Shown one piece after another: positions 7,080-18,321 of a stretch of DNA of 21,222 bases. The notes under the pieces are model-generated. The model had not been told where the DNA came from. It worked only from the letters and a program-made list of their open reading frames with translations, and made no database searches. Where the stretch lies: the NCBI GenBank assembly GCA_002344205.1, contig DDSZ01000041.1:473-21694 (forward strand). Direction: 5' to 3'. Origin of the DNA: Opitutaceae bacterium UBA2377. Its GTDB lineage: Bacteria > Verrucomicrobiota > Verrucomicrobiia > Opitutales > Opitutaceae. The position numbers and the translations under genes are program-made. The number at the start of each line of letters is the position of its first letter. Positions within the stretch are counted from its first letter, which is position 1.

Positions 7080-7994
7080 TCACTTGTCGTCCTCCTCCTC
7101 GGCGCGCTGCTCGACCACGTCCTCCTTGCCCTTGCGCTGGCTGTATTCAAGGTGCCCGCCCTTGCCGAAGACGAGCGGCCGCTCGTCGTCGGTCAGCAGG
7201 GTGACGGCCTTCCCGTCGTGCTTCTGCACGGTGGACTGGTCGAAATGGAAATGCCGCAGCACGCCGCCAAAGGCCTGCACGAGGTTCTCCTGGGTGAAGA
7301 CCTCGGCGGTGGCGCCCGCGTGCAGGACCGTGCGGTTGATGAGCACGACCTGGTCGCAGAATTCCGGCACGGAGCCGAGGTTGTGGGTCGAGACGAGGAT
7401 GAGGTGCCCCTCCGTCCGCAGGGTGCGCAGCAACTCGATGATCGTGGTCTCCGTCTTCACGTCCACGCCGGTGAAGGGCTCGTCGAGCAGGATCACGCGG
7501 CTCTGCTGCGCCAGGGCGCGGGCCAGGAAGACGCGCTTGCGCTGGCCGCCGGAAAGTTCGCCGATCTGCCGGTCGCGGAAGGCCAGCATCCCGACGCGCC
7601 GCAGGCTTTCCTCCGCGATGCGCCGGTCCTCGGCGCGGGGCATGCGCAGGAAATTCATGTAGCCGTAGCGGCCCATCAGCACCACGTCCCACACGCTGAC
7701 CGGAAAGCTCCAGTCCACCTCCTCCGCCTGCGGCACGTAGGCCACGAGGTTGCGACGCAGGGCCGCGCCGAGGTCGAGCCCCGCGATTTGCACCGCGCCC
7801 TGGGCAGGTTTGACGAAGCCCATGATCGCCTTGAAGAGCGTGGACTTGCCGCTGCCGTTGACCCCCACGAGGCCGCAGATGGTGCCGCCGGTGAGGCTGA
7901 AGCTCATGTCGTGGAGCGCCAAATGGCCGTTGGGATAGGCAACCTTGAGGTCGCGGACCGTCAGCTCCACGGGAACTTCGTTGGCCTGGTTCAT
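7080..7994 (-). CDS. mntB: Manganese/iron-type ABC transporter, ATP-binding protein
   Basis: A 304-residue ABC ATPase that powers the metal importer at the cytoplasmic face. Walker A is GVNGSGKST (44-52), the signature [10 protein letters not shown] starts at residue 146, Walker B is [12 protein letters not shown] (167-178) and the switch His is His204 in VSTHNLGSV. Its ATG overlaps the stop of the binding-protein gene by 4 bp (ATGA), which indicates translational coupling. The nucleotide-binding domain ends near residue 245; the remaining 60 or so residues form a hydrophilic tail that finishes with a run of acidic residues ([11 protein letters not shown]), longer than in the shorter members of this family. 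The MntB/SitB subgroup is inferred from operon context. Confidence 0.92.
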   Translation of the reverse strand: MNQANEVPVELTVRDLKVAYPNGHLALHDMSFSLTGGTICGLVGVNGSGKSTLFKAIMGFVKPAQGAVQIAGLDLGAALRRNLVAYVPQAEEVDWSFPVSVWDVVLMGRYGYMNFLRMPRAEDRRIAEESLRRVGMLAFRDRQIGELSGGQRKRVFLARALAQQSRVILLDEPFTGVDVKTETTIIELLRTLRTEGHLILVSTHNLGSVPEFCDQVVLINRTVLHAGATAEVFTQENLVQAFGGVLRHFHFDQSTVQKHDGKAVTLLTDDERPLVFGKGGHLEYSQRKGKEDVVEQRAEEEDDK

Positions 7995-8881
7995 GGTCGG
8001 GTCAGTCCGTCCACAATGGTCCGGGCATTGGATTCCATCAAGCGCAGGTAGGTCGGGGCCGGTCCGCGGGTGGTCGTCAGCGAATCCACGTAGAGCACGC
8101 CGCCGTAGCGCGCGCCGGACTCGCGGGCGACCTGCCGCGCGGGCCGGTCGCTCACCGTGCTCTCGCTGAAGACCGCCGGGATCCGCCGGGCGCGCACGGC
8201 ATCAATCACCCGCCGCACCTGCTGCGGCGTGCCCTGCTGGTCTGCATTCACCGCCCAGAGAAACAGCTCCCCGAGTTCAAAATCCCGGGTCAGGTAGGAA
8301 AACGCCCCCTCGCTCGTGACGAGCCAGCGCTGCTCCGCCGGGATGGCGGTCAGCTCCCGTCGCAGATAGTCCTCCAACTCCACGAACTTCGTGCTGTAGG
8401 CCGCGGCGTTGGCGTTGTAGGTGGTGGCATTGGCCGGATCGATTTCCACCAGGGCGCGCCGGATGTTTTCCACGTAGATGCGGGCGTTCCGCGGCGACAT
8501 CCAGGCATGCGGGTTCGGTTTGCCCGCGTAGGGGCCTTCGCCGATGCCGATGGGGTCGATGCCCTCGGTGAGCACGGCCGAGGGCACCTCCTTCAAATTG
8601 CCGAAAAAGCGCTCAAACCAGCGCTCCAGGTTGAAGCCGTTCCACAGCACGAGGTCCGCCTGCTGGGCGCGGACGATGTCGCGCGGCGTCGGCTCGTAGC
8701 CGTGGATCTCCGCGCCCGGTTTGGTGATGGACTCCACGATGGCCGCGTCGCCCGCGACGTTCTGCGCCATGTCCTGGATGATCGTGAACGTGGTGACAAT
8801 GAGCTTCTTCGCCGCCTCCAACTCCGCCACCGGTGCCAGCAGCAGCCCCAGCAGGATGAATCCCAGTTTGTTCGTTTTCAT
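7991..8881 (-). CDS. mntA: Periplasmic Mn/Fe-type metal-binding protein of ABC transporter
   Basis: A 296-residue cluster A-I solute-binding protein (ZinT-unrelated, TroA/PsaA/SitA fold). An N-terminal hydrophobic signal sequence ([19 protein letters not shown]) has no lipobox cysteine, so it is probably a soluble periplasmic protein. The four expected metal ligands are visible: His60 (EIHGYEPTP), His125 (NPHAWMSP), Glu191 (TSEGAFSYL) and Asp266 (YVDSL). Glutamate at the third position is the arrangement of manganese/iron binders such as PsaA, while zinc binders usually have histidine and a His-rich loop, which is absent here. It starts 12 bp after the beta-barrel gene and overlaps the ATPase gene by 4 bp. 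Metal specificity is a strong inference, not proven. Confidence 0.92.
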   Translation of the reverse strand: MKTNKLGFILLGLLLAPVAELEAAKKLIVTTFTIIQDMAQNVAGDAAIVESITKPGAEIHGYEPTPRDIVRAQQADLVLWNGFNLERWFERFFGNLKEVPSAVLTEGIDPIGIGEGPYAGKPNPHAWMSPRNARIYVENIRRALVEIDPANATTYNANAAAYSTKFVELEDYLRRELTAIPAEQRWLVTSEGAFSYLTRDFELGELFLWAVNADQQGTPQQVRRVIDAVRARRIPAVFSESTVSDRPARQVARESGARYGGVLYVDSLTTTRGPAPTYLRLMESNARTIVDGLTRP

Positions 8882-8893
8882 AAGCGTGAAAAA

Positions 8894-9694
8894 TCAAAAC
8901 CGGCGCGACAGCCCGGCAAACAGCAGCAAATCCGGGGCCGACCGCGAGAGTCCCACGTTGACGCCGGCATCCAACTGCAAGTCCGGCCCGAGGCTACGGG
9001 TCAGCCCAAAGTTGAAGGTGGCCACATGCGCGCCGTCGCCCGTGGCCGAAGTCAGTTCCAGGAATCCGCCGACGGTTTCCGTGAGATCGCGGCCCACCAC
9101 GAAGGTATTGATCCAGACGGCGCGGTTCACACCGGCCGCCGGCCGGGTCCACTCCACCCCCGTCATCGCCCCGCCGCTCCAGCCGCGGCCCAGTTCGAAG
9201 GCCAGCGGCAGGATCAGCGCGCCCTCGACCCGGCCGTTGCCCAAGCCATCGGCCGCGGTTGGCAGCTTGAGATCCGCCATCAACCCCCACGCCATGGCCA
9301 CGGCTTCGTCGTTGCCGGCCCCATTCCACTTGGCCCGCAGGGTGAGGTCGCCGAAACCGGCCTGACGCACCCGCGGACCGGCCGGTGGCGTTTCCGCCAC
9401 GACCACGTGCGGCGCAACGAGCACGCCCAATTCAAAGTTTTGACTCACCCCGAAGCGCAGATTGAAGGGCGCAACCTGCCACTCGGTCACCCGCGTCCCG
9501 GCCTCCCGGTCGCGGCTGAATGCCACAAAATCCAGCTCCAGTTGCACCCGGCCCGCCGGCACCGTGAAGGGGCTTTCCGTGCCGTCCGGCCGGTCGGTCG
9601 TCATCTCCCGCGCCGCCGCCATGCCGGCACCAATCGCGAGCAGGCCCGTCAGGACCAGGCCCCGGCGCACCAAGGTTTGTATGTATTTATACAT
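8894..9694 (-). CDS. Predicted outer-membrane beta-barrel protein (Phenol_MetA_deg/transporter-like)
   Basis: A 266-residue protein with an N-terminal signal peptide (VRRGLVLTGLLAIGAGMAAA), then TTDRPDGTESPFTVPAGRVQ, alternating amphipathic strands, and a C-terminal phenylalanine (GLSRRF), as expected of an outer-membrane barrel. The TDRPD-TESP opening is common in proteins named putative transporter of the Phenol_MetA_deg family. Its function is not known. It is the first gene of the manganese operon and is 12 bp from the binding-protein gene, so it may provide metal passage through the outer membrane. The ATG at 9694 lies only 2 bp from the operator; a GTG at 9670 would also give a good signal peptide and is a real alternative start. 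Confidence 0.8.
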   Translation of the reverse strand: MYKYIQTLVRRGLVLTGLLAIGAGMAAAREMTTDRPDGTESPFTVPAGRVQLELDFVAFSRDREAGTRVTEWQVAPFNLRFGVSQNFELGVLVAPHVVVAETPPAGPRVRQAGFGDLTLRAKWNGAGNDEAVAMAWGLMADLKLPTAADGLGNGRVEGALILPLAFELGRGWSGGAMTGVEWTRPAAGVNRAVWINTFVVGRDLTETVGGFLELTSATGDGAHVATFNFGLTRSLGPDLQLDAGVNVGLSRSAPDLLLFAGLSRRF

Positions 9695-9696
9695 TT

Positions 9697-9712
9697 TGTA
9701 GCATGTGCTACA
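9697..9712. promoter_or_regulatory. Putative MntR operator in the divergent promoter region
   Basis: TGTAGCATGTGCTACA is a palindrome with 7-bp arms around a TG centre. It resembles the E. coli MntR operator, whose core is a TAGC/GCTA dyad. The ACATTTTGT motif flanks it on both sides (9691-9699 and 9710-9718). It lies between the regulator gene and the beta-barrel gene. A TTGACA-like -35 element on the - strand is at 9734-9729, which would place the operator across the -10 region of the transporter promoter. Assignment is by position and sequence shape. Confidence 0.7.
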
Positions 9713-9761
9713 TTTTGTCCGCTGGACTTGTCAACCGGATTTCATTTCCCTCGCGCCGTCC

Positions 9762-10208
9762 GTGAAAAAACCCGCCCGCCAGTCGAAGAAATCCGTGCGC
9801 CCGTCGAGCCTCCAGGCCGAGAGCCTGCAGCAAACACGCCGCGAGCACGCCACGGAGATTGCCGAGGATTACGTCGAGGCGATCGCCGACCTCGCCGCCG
9901 CGCAGGGCGAAGCCCGCGTGGTGGACCTCGCCCGCCGCCTGGGCGTCACCCACGTGACGGTCAACCGCACCCTCGCCCGCCTGCAGCGCGACGGCTACGT
10001 TACGGCCCAGCCCTACCGCGCCATCTTCCTCACCGGCACCGGCCGCAAGCTCGCCGAGGCCTGCCAGCAGCGCCACACCACCGTGGTCTCATTCCTGCGC
10101 TCGCTGGGCATCAACGAAAAGACCGCCGAGCTGGACGCCGAAGGCATCGAACACCACGTGAGCCCCGAGACCCTGGCCGCCTTCGAACGGCACCTGCGGA
10201 AGGGATAG
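9762..10208 (+). CDS. mntR: MntR-type manganese-responsive transcriptional regulator
   Basis: A 148-residue DtxR/MntR-family repressor resembling the E. coli MntR. The winged helix lies in residues 25-95 (HATEIAEDYVEAIADL, then RVVDLARRLGVTHVTVNRTL with its recognition helix), followed by a short dimerisation/metal region ending DAEGIEHHVSPETLAAFERH. The acidic-His residues of that last motif are typical metal ligands, and the SH3-like domain of DtxR itself is absent, as usual for MntR. The GTG at 9762 gives a basic N-terminus (VKKPARQSKKS) like E. coli MntR. The frame also starts at GTG 9705, but that lies inside the operator, so it is unlikely. No clear Shine-Dalgarno sequence is seen. It is divergent from the transporter operon. 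Confidence 0.87.
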   Translation: MKKPARQSKKSVRPSSLQAESLQQTRREHATEIAEDYVEAIADLAAAQGEARVVDLARRLGVTHVTVNRTLARLQRDGYVTAQPYRAIFLTGTGRKLAEACQQRHTTVVSFLRSLGINEKTAELDAEGIEHHVSPETLAAFERHLRKG

Positions 10209-10261
10209 ACTCCGTGGAGCCAAAGCAAACCACCGGCGTTTTCTTGTGGCGCGGCAGCGCC

Positions 10262-10301
10262 GGTAGGGTCCGCTCTCCGAGCGGACCGCAGCCCGCCCGG
10301 A
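10262..10301. repeat. GGTAGGG-bounded palindromic repeat, copy 5 (truncated)
   Basis: It starts GGTAGGGTCCGCTCTCCGAG and continues GCGGACC and GCAGCCCGCCCGGAG, then runs into TTTTCCGG without the CCCTACC end. The inner stem TCCGC-TCTCCGA-GCGGA is intact. It lies in the 135-bp gap between the convergent mntR and SDR genes; nothing else is recognisable there. Confidence 0.65.
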
Positions 10302-10343
10302 GTTTTCCGGCTTCAGCGCTAACGAAAGCGCTGCAAGAGTGTT

Positions 10344-11030
10344 TCAGCCCTCAAAACCACCCACGCTCAGCGAACGGCCGTTGTCCTTCGCGCCGAGTTT
10401 GAGGATGAAGGGCGCGGCCGTCTCGGCCCAGGCTTCGGCCTTCGGGTGATTGGCGGCGCCCTCGGCCCAGCAGGCGCGGAGCATATCGGTGTCGATCACG
10501 CCGGGGTTGAGCGGCACCGCGGCCATGCCTTGCGGCAGCTCTTCGGCCAGTGCCTTGGTCAGGCCCTCAATCGCCCATTTGGACATGCAGTAGGGCGCCA
10601 CCTCGGGCGCAACCGAGCGACCCCACCCCGAGCTGAAGTTCACGATGACACCTTTCTTCGCCGCCACCATCGCGGGGACGAAATGCCGGATGACATTGGC
10701 GACGCCGCGGATGTTGGCGTCCACCAGCCGCGTGAACTCGCGGTCGTCCTGCTCCCACAGCGGGGCGAGCCGGTTCATGACGGCGGCATTGTTGATGAGC
10801 AGGTCGGGCGGACTGCCGGCCTCCAGCACCTTCGCCGCCCAGAGCGCGACCTTGTTGTCCAGCGCCACATCCACGACCGAAAAATCGTGCGGCGCGCCGT
10901 GCGTCATGCGCAGGTCAAAGATCGCCTCCCCGCTCCGACCGCAGCCGATGACGGTATGGCCGGCCTTGATGTAATGCTCCGCCAGCGCCCGGCCCAGGCC
11001 GCGGGTGACGCCCGTGATGACGATTTTCAT
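10344..11030 (-). CDS. Short-chain dehydrogenase/reductase (SDR)
   Basis: A 228-residue classical SDR, a soluble NAD(P)H-dependent oxidoreductase. The cofactor motif is TGVTRGLG (6-13), the NNAA motif is at 80-83, and the catalytic Ser133/Ser134, Tyr147 and Lys151 lie in NFSSGWGRSV and YCMSK. The PG-loop is NPGVIDTDM. ATG 11030 gives the usual MKIVITG start; the frame extends upstream to 11117 but into a repeat-like leader with no family similarity. The substrate cannot be predicted. The gene follows exbD on the same strand after 198 bp that contain two repeat types, so co-transcription is uncertain. Confidence 0.9.
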   Translation of the reverse strand: MKIVITGVTRGLGRALAEHYIKAGHTVIGCGRSGEAIFDLRMTHGAPHDFSVVDVALDNKVALWAAKVLEAGSPPDLLINNAAVMNRLAPLWEQDDREFTRLVDANIRGVANVIRHFVPAMVAAKKGVIVNFSSGWGRSVAPEVAPYCMSKWAIEGLTKALAEELPQGMAAVPLNPGVIDTDMLRACWAEGAANHPKAEAWAETAAPFILKLGAKDNGRSLSVGGFEG

Positions 11031-11036
11031 GGGCCT

Positions 11037-11075
11037 AGTAGTAGCGAGCAGCGGGCAGTGAGTAGCGAGTAGAAA
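11037..11075. repeat. GTAGCGAG short direct repeats
   Basis: The octamer GTAGCGAG occurs at 11041-11048 and 11062-11069, within a purine-rich segment made of related AGTAG/AGCAG/AGTGAG words. It lies just upstream of the SDR start codon on the - strand. No function can be assigned. Confidence 0.4.
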
Positions 11076-11142
11076 CAACTCAAAACGCACAAACGGCCGC
11101 ACAGCGGCCATACTCACTCTTCGCTGGACGGATCGGGTCGAA

Positions 11143-11218
11143 GGTAGGGGCTGACCTCCGGGCAGCCCGTGCAGACAGGTGGGAGCTTCCCCGGCCCGCT
11201 CGGAGATCGGGCCCTACC
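11143..11218. repeat. GGTAGGG-bounded palindromic repeat, copy 6
   Basis: A 76-bp element that begins GGTAGGGGCTGACCTCCGGG and ends CTCGGAGATCGGGCCCTACC. The outer arms pair with several mismatches and G-T pairs; the loop is about 30 bp. It lies 10 bp beyond the exbD stop codon, in the gap to the SDR gene. It has the same length and architecture as the copy at 6966-7041. Confidence 0.8.
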
Positions 11219-11228
11219 CAATCAATCC

Positions 11229-11630
11229 CTACCGCGACTGCAGGCTGAACTTGTTCAGGCCGGTGCGGCGGCAGGCGTCCATCACGAAGGCGAGCTTCCG
11301 CAGTTGGGTGGTCTCATCGGCCATGATGAGCACGGGGATGTCCTTGTCCACGTTGCGCACCTCGCGCAACAGCACCAGCAACTGGTCCTCGGTGACCACG
11401 CGGCCGTTGAAGGATAGCACGCCCTCCGGATCGATACCGATGGTGACGGTGCCCTTGAACTCGTTTTTGCCGGCGGTCTCGACCTTCGGCAGCGTGATGT
11501 TGAGCGTCGCGGCCGACTTGAACTGCATCGTGACGAAGGCGAAGAACACCAGGATCACGAGCACGTCGATCAGCGGCACGAGGTTCATCTCGGGCCGTTT
11601 GCGCCGCTTCTGGTAGAGCGTGCTGCTCAT
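11229..11630 (-). CDS. exbD: Biopolymer transport protein ExbD/TolR family
   Basis: A 133-residue protein with a short basic cytoplasmic N-terminus (YQKRRKRPEMNLVPLID), one transmembrane helix (about 17-36) bearing the conserved Asp22, and a periplasmic domain ending SLQSR. ExbD works with ExbB as a proton-driven stator that energises TonB-dependent uptake or, for TolR, the Tol system. The ATG at 11630 overlaps the exbB stop by 4 bp (ATGA), implying coupled translation. The frame is open further upstream only within exbB. No TonB or TonB-dependent receptor gene is in the window, so the partner is unknown. ExbD and TolR are not separable with certainty. Confidence 0.9.
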   Translation of the reverse strand: MSSTLYQKRRKRPEMNLVPLIDVLVILVFFAFVTMQFKSAATLNITLPKVETAGKNEFKGTVTIGIDPEGVLSFNGRVVTEDQLLVLLREVRNVDKDIPVLIMADETTQLRKLAFVMDACRRTGLNKFSLQSR

Positions 11631-12199
11631 CGCCGGCTGCGCTGCAGGATGCGCTCCAGCAGCACGTCGAGCTGCGCCGCGTAGTTTTCCACGCGCCGTT
11701 GCAGCCAGCCGCTGCCCACCAGCGCCGGGATGGCGATGGTCAAACCGATGACCGTGGCGGAGAGCGCCAAGGCCACGCCGCTGGTGAAGGCCACCGGGTC
11801 CGGCAGGCCCGTGTCGGGCGAAATCTTGGAAAAGACAAGGAGCAGGCCGGTGACCGTGCCGGTGAGCCCGATAAGCGGCGCCGCGGCGTAGATGACATCC
11901 AGATAAGGAATGCCCCGCTCCATGCGGTTGATCTCCAACCGGGCAAAGGCCTTCACAGCCTCGGGGTCGTTGCTGTGCGCATCGGCAAACTCCAGAATCC
12001 GGCCCAGCACGGAATGCCGGCCGCCGGTGACCGTCCTGCCGGCGACGATCCCATCCACCATGTCCTGCGGCATCACGGCCGCGCGGCGGAGGGCAAAGGC
12101 CCGCTCGCTGATGATGTAAACCACGGCCACGGAGCAAAGGCCCAAGGGATAAATGAGGAGGCCGGCGCCCTTGAAGACGTCAATATACGCTAAGATCAT
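11627..12199 (-). CDS. exbB: MotA/TolQ/ExbB proton channel family protein
   Basis: A 190-residue inner-membrane protein with three hydrophobic segments: about 11-31, 102-124 (AAAPLIGLTGTVTGLLLVF) and 139-162 (SGVALALSATVIGLTIAIPA). The two last helices carry the polar threonine and small residues typical of the proton channel lining. With ExbD it forms the proton-driven motor complex. It overlaps exbD by 4 bp and is 53 bp downstream of leuD on the same strand, so it could be read from the leuCD transcript or from its own promoter in that gap. ExbB and TolQ cannot be told apart with certainty; ExbB is favoured by its short length. Confidence 0.9.
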   Translation of the reverse strand: MILAYIDVFKGAGLLIYPLGLCSVAVVYIISERAFALRRAAVMPQDMVDGIVAGRTVTGGRHSVLGRILEFADAHSNDPEAVKAFARLEINRMERGIPYLDVIYAAAPLIGLTGTVTGLLLVFSKISPDTGLPDPVAFTSGVALALSATVIGLTIAIPALVGSGWLQRRVENYAAQLDVLLERILQRSRR

Positions 12200-12252
12200 A
12201 GGTTGGAGAACGGTTCTATGACGCCGGCAAAGTCAAAAAGGTTCAGAAAAAA

Positions 12253-12852
12253 TCAGGCAGGCGCGGAAACATAGGGCAGGCGCCCCGCGACGGCGGCCAC
12301 CTGGGGCAGGCCTTCCAGCAGTTCGCCGATGGCATCCCACCGGCCGTTGACGAGGGCATCGCGGGCGGAGTCGCGCATCGTCAGCGGGACGGCGTTTCCG
12401 CCAAACCGCAACTGCATGGCGGCGAGGTCCACGGTAACCGACAGCGCGGGATCGGCCGCCACCGCCTGCCCCACCCGCTGAAGATCGGCGCGGGCGGCCG
12501 AGACACAGGGCAGGCCGATGTTGGTCGCGTTGCCGAAGAAAATCTCGGCGTAGCCTTCGGCCACCACGGCGCGAAAGCCGGCCTTGCGGATGGCCTGCGG
12601 CGCGTGCTCGCGGGAACTGCCGCAGCCGAAATTGGCGCCGCTGATGAGGATGGCCGCCCCTTGGTGCCGCGGGTCGTCCAGCGGATGACCGCCGCCGGCG
12701 GCCTTGCGGTCGTCGGCAAACAGCCCGGCCGCGAGTCCGTCGAAAGTCACGCACTTGAGAAAGCGCGCCGGGATGATGCGGTCGGTATCGATGTCGTTGC
12801 CGGGCACGACAACGCCCCGGCCGGAGATTGTGATGATTTTTGCTAAAGCCAT
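12253..12852 (-). CDS. leuD: 3-isopropylmalate dehydratase small subunit
   Basis: A 199-residue LeuD, which forms the swivel subunit of isopropylmalate isomerase with LeuC in leucine biosynthesis. The N-terminus ISGRGVVVPGNDIDTDRIIP, the GANFGCGSSREHAPQA motif (72-87) and EGYAEIFFGNATNIGLP (99-115) are diagnostic. ATG 12852 (MALAKIITISG) was chosen; the frame continues to 12894, but that extension translates the hairpin repeat at 12867-12935. The length is normal (about 190-210). Unlike most leuCD pairs, in which the genes are a few bases apart, it is 105 bp downstream of leuC because of the repeat. Both genes appear intact, so the pathway should work. Confidence 0.95.
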   Translation of the reverse strand: MALAKIITISGRGVVVPGNDIDTDRIIPARFLKCVTFDGLAAGLFADDRKAAGGGHPLDDPRHQGAAILISGANFGCGSSREHAPQAIRKAGFRAVVAEGYAEIFFGNATNIGLPCVSAARADLQRVGQAVAADPALSVTVDLAAMQLRFGGNAVPLTMRDSARDALVNGRWDAIGELLEGLPQVAAVAGRLPYVSAPA

Positions 12853-12866
12853 GGCGGAAGTATTTA

Positions 12867-12935
12867 TACCACGAAGAGCACGAAGTTCAGACATGTCCGG
12901 ACGGTTCCTTCGTGAGCTTTGTGCTCTTTGTGGTA
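12867..12935. repeat. TACCACGAAGAGCACGAAG inverted repeat between leuC and leuD
   Basis: The left arm TACCACGAAGAGCACGAAG (12867-12885) pairs with CTTTGTGCTCTTTGTGGTA (12917-12935), 16 of 19 positions matching and the rest allowing G-T pairs. The loop contains a small GTCCGGAC palindrome. It occupies most of the leuC-leuD gap. From general knowledge, CACGAAG-rich hairpins of this kind occur between genes in several phyla, including deltaproteobacteria, planctomycetes and verrucomicrobia. Confidence 0.8.
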
Positions 12936-12957
12936 ACTATAGATTGAGCCTGAAAGT

Positions 12958-14373
12958 TTAATTGACCGCAAAAACCTCCCTCGCGTCGGCCACGGCGCCC
13001 GTGACCGCGGCGGCGGCCACCATGACGGGGCTCATGAGGAGGGTGCGGCCGGTCGGGCTGCCCTGCCGGCCCTTGAAGTTGCGGTTGGAGGAGCTGGCGC
13101 AGATCTGGTCGCCGACGAGTTTGTCGGGGTTCATCGCCAGACACATGGAGCAGCCGGCCTCGCGCCATTCGAAACCGGCCTCGCGGAACACCCGGTCGAT
13201 GCCGAGCTCCGCACACACGGCGCTCACGAGCTGCGAACCCGGGACCGCGATGGCCTTGATCCCGGGCGCCACCTTCCGGCCTTTCAGGTAGGCGGCGACC
13301 TCCTTGAAATCGGACAGCCTGGCATTGGTGCAACTGCCGAGGAAGGCGACGTCGATCCGGGTGCCCTTGATCGGCGCGCCGCCGGGCAGCTTCATGTAGG
13401 CGAGCGCTTCCTCGATCGCGGTGCGTTCATCCGCCGACCCGGCCGCCTGCGGGGCGGGAATGTTTTCATCGATGCCGATGCCCTGCCCAGGATTGATGCC
13501 CCAGGTGACGGTCGGCGGGATGTCCTCGCCGCGCAGCGTGACGACATCGTCGTAATGGCAGCCGGGATCGCTGGCGACAGCCCGCCAGCGGGCCACGGCC
13601 TCGTCCCAAGCCGCACCCTGCGGGGCGTAGGGCCGGTCCTTGAGGTAGGCAAAAGTGGTTTCGTCGGGGTTGACGTAGCCCGCCCGCGCCCCGCCCTCGA
13701 TGGACATGTTGCACACGGTCATGCGCTCCTCCATCGAGAAACGGTCGAAGACCTCGCCGCCGTATTCGTAGGCATAGCCCGTGCCGCCGTTCACGCCGAG
13801 CGTGCGGATGAGGTGCAGGATGACATCCTTGGCATAGACGCCAGGACGCAGCCGGCCGGTGACGTTGATCCGGCGGACCTTCATCGGGCTCAGCGAAATG
13901 GTCTGCGTGGCCAGCACGTCGCGCACCTGGCTGGTGCCGATGCCAAACGCGATCGCCCCGAACGCCCCGTGGGTGCTGGTGTGCGAATCGCCGCAAGCGA
14001 TCGTCGTGCCGGGCTGCGTGATGCCCTGCTCGGGACCGACCATGTGCACGATGCCCTGCCGGCCGGAGTTGAGGTCGAAATAGGTGATGCCATGCTCGGC
14101 GCAGTTTTTCTTCAGCGCCTTGATCATCTCGTCGGCCAGCGGATCGCTGAACGGCTCGGTGCGCTGGTCCGTGGGCACGATGTGGTCCACCGTGGCAAAG
14201 GTGCGGTGCGGCATGGCCACCTTGAGCCCAAGGTCGCGCAGCATGCCAAAGGCCTGGGGGCTCGTCACCTCATGGATCAGGTGGGTGCCAATGAGCAGTT
14301 GCGTCTGGCCATTGGCCAACTGTCGGACCGTGTGGTCGGCCCAGACCTTCTCGAATAGACTGCGCGGTGTCAT
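12958..14373 (-). CDS. leuC: 3-isopropylmalate dehydratase large subunit
   Basis: A 471-residue aconitase-family enzyme that interconverts 2- and 3-isopropylmalate in leucine biosynthesis together with LeuD. The three [4Fe-4S] cysteines are Cys348 ([12 protein letters not shown]), Cys408 and Cys411 ([20 protein letters not shown]). Other family marks are [20 protein letters not shown] (127-146) and [23 protein letters not shown] 14373 ([14 protein letters not shown]) matches the E. coli start; the longer frame up to 14436 has no family similarity. The upstream gap of 138 bp separates it from the divergent kinase gene and should hold its promoter; no leucine attenuator peptide or T-box was recognised. 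Confidence 0.96.
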   Translation of the reverse strand: MTPRSLFEKVWADHTVRQLANGQTQLLIGTHLIHEVTSPQAFGMLRDLGLKVAMPHRTFATVDHIVPTDQRTEPFSDPLADEMIKALKKNCAEHGITYFDLNSGRQGIVHMVGPEQGITQPGTTIACGDSHTSTHGAFGAIAFGIGTSQVRDVLATQTISLSPMKVRRINVTGRLRPGVYAKDVILHLIRTLGVNGGTGYAYEYGGEVFDRFSMEERMTVCNMSIEGGARAGYVNPDETTFAYLKDRPYAPQGAAWDEAVARWRAVASDPGCHYDDVVTLRGEDIPPTVTWGINPGQGIGIDENIPAPQAAGSADERTAIEEALAYMKLPGGAPIKGTRIDVAFLGSCTNARLSDFKEVAAYLKGRKVAPGIKAIAVPGSQLVSAVCAELGIDRVFREAGFEWREAGCSMCLAMNPDKLVGDQICASSSNRNFKGRQGSPTGRTLLMSPVMVAAAAVTGAVADAREVFAVN

Positions 14374-14511
14374 GCGATGCTCGGAACGGCCCAAAGTGCA
14401 ATGAATGTGCGCCCCTGCAACAGGAAATCCCGCCATAAAATATGGGCCGGACGCGAGTTCAGCGACAACGGGCCATTGACGGCGGAATGCCGATAGGTTG
14501 CATTTCCGCCC

Positions 14512-18317
<3,806 letters not shown>

Positions 18318-18321
<4 letters not shown>

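Noticed and set aside
8507..10402. Very long open frame across the mnt genes, opposite the binding-protein and barrel genes
   Set aside because: It runs antisense to two well-supported genes and through the operator and mntR in another frame. The product has no recognisable domain and is rich in Arg, Pro, Gly and His, as expected of an antisense frame in GC-rich DNA.
1964..11218. CRISPR-like array of repeats
   Set aside because: The repeats are far apart, of unequal length and internally palindromic with no regular spacers, and no cas genes are nearby.
11229..12199. ExbB/ExbD as the energiser for the manganese operon's outer-membrane barrel
   Set aside because: The barrel protein lacks a plug domain or TonB box, and the genes are separated by SDR and mntR. 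No link can be supported.
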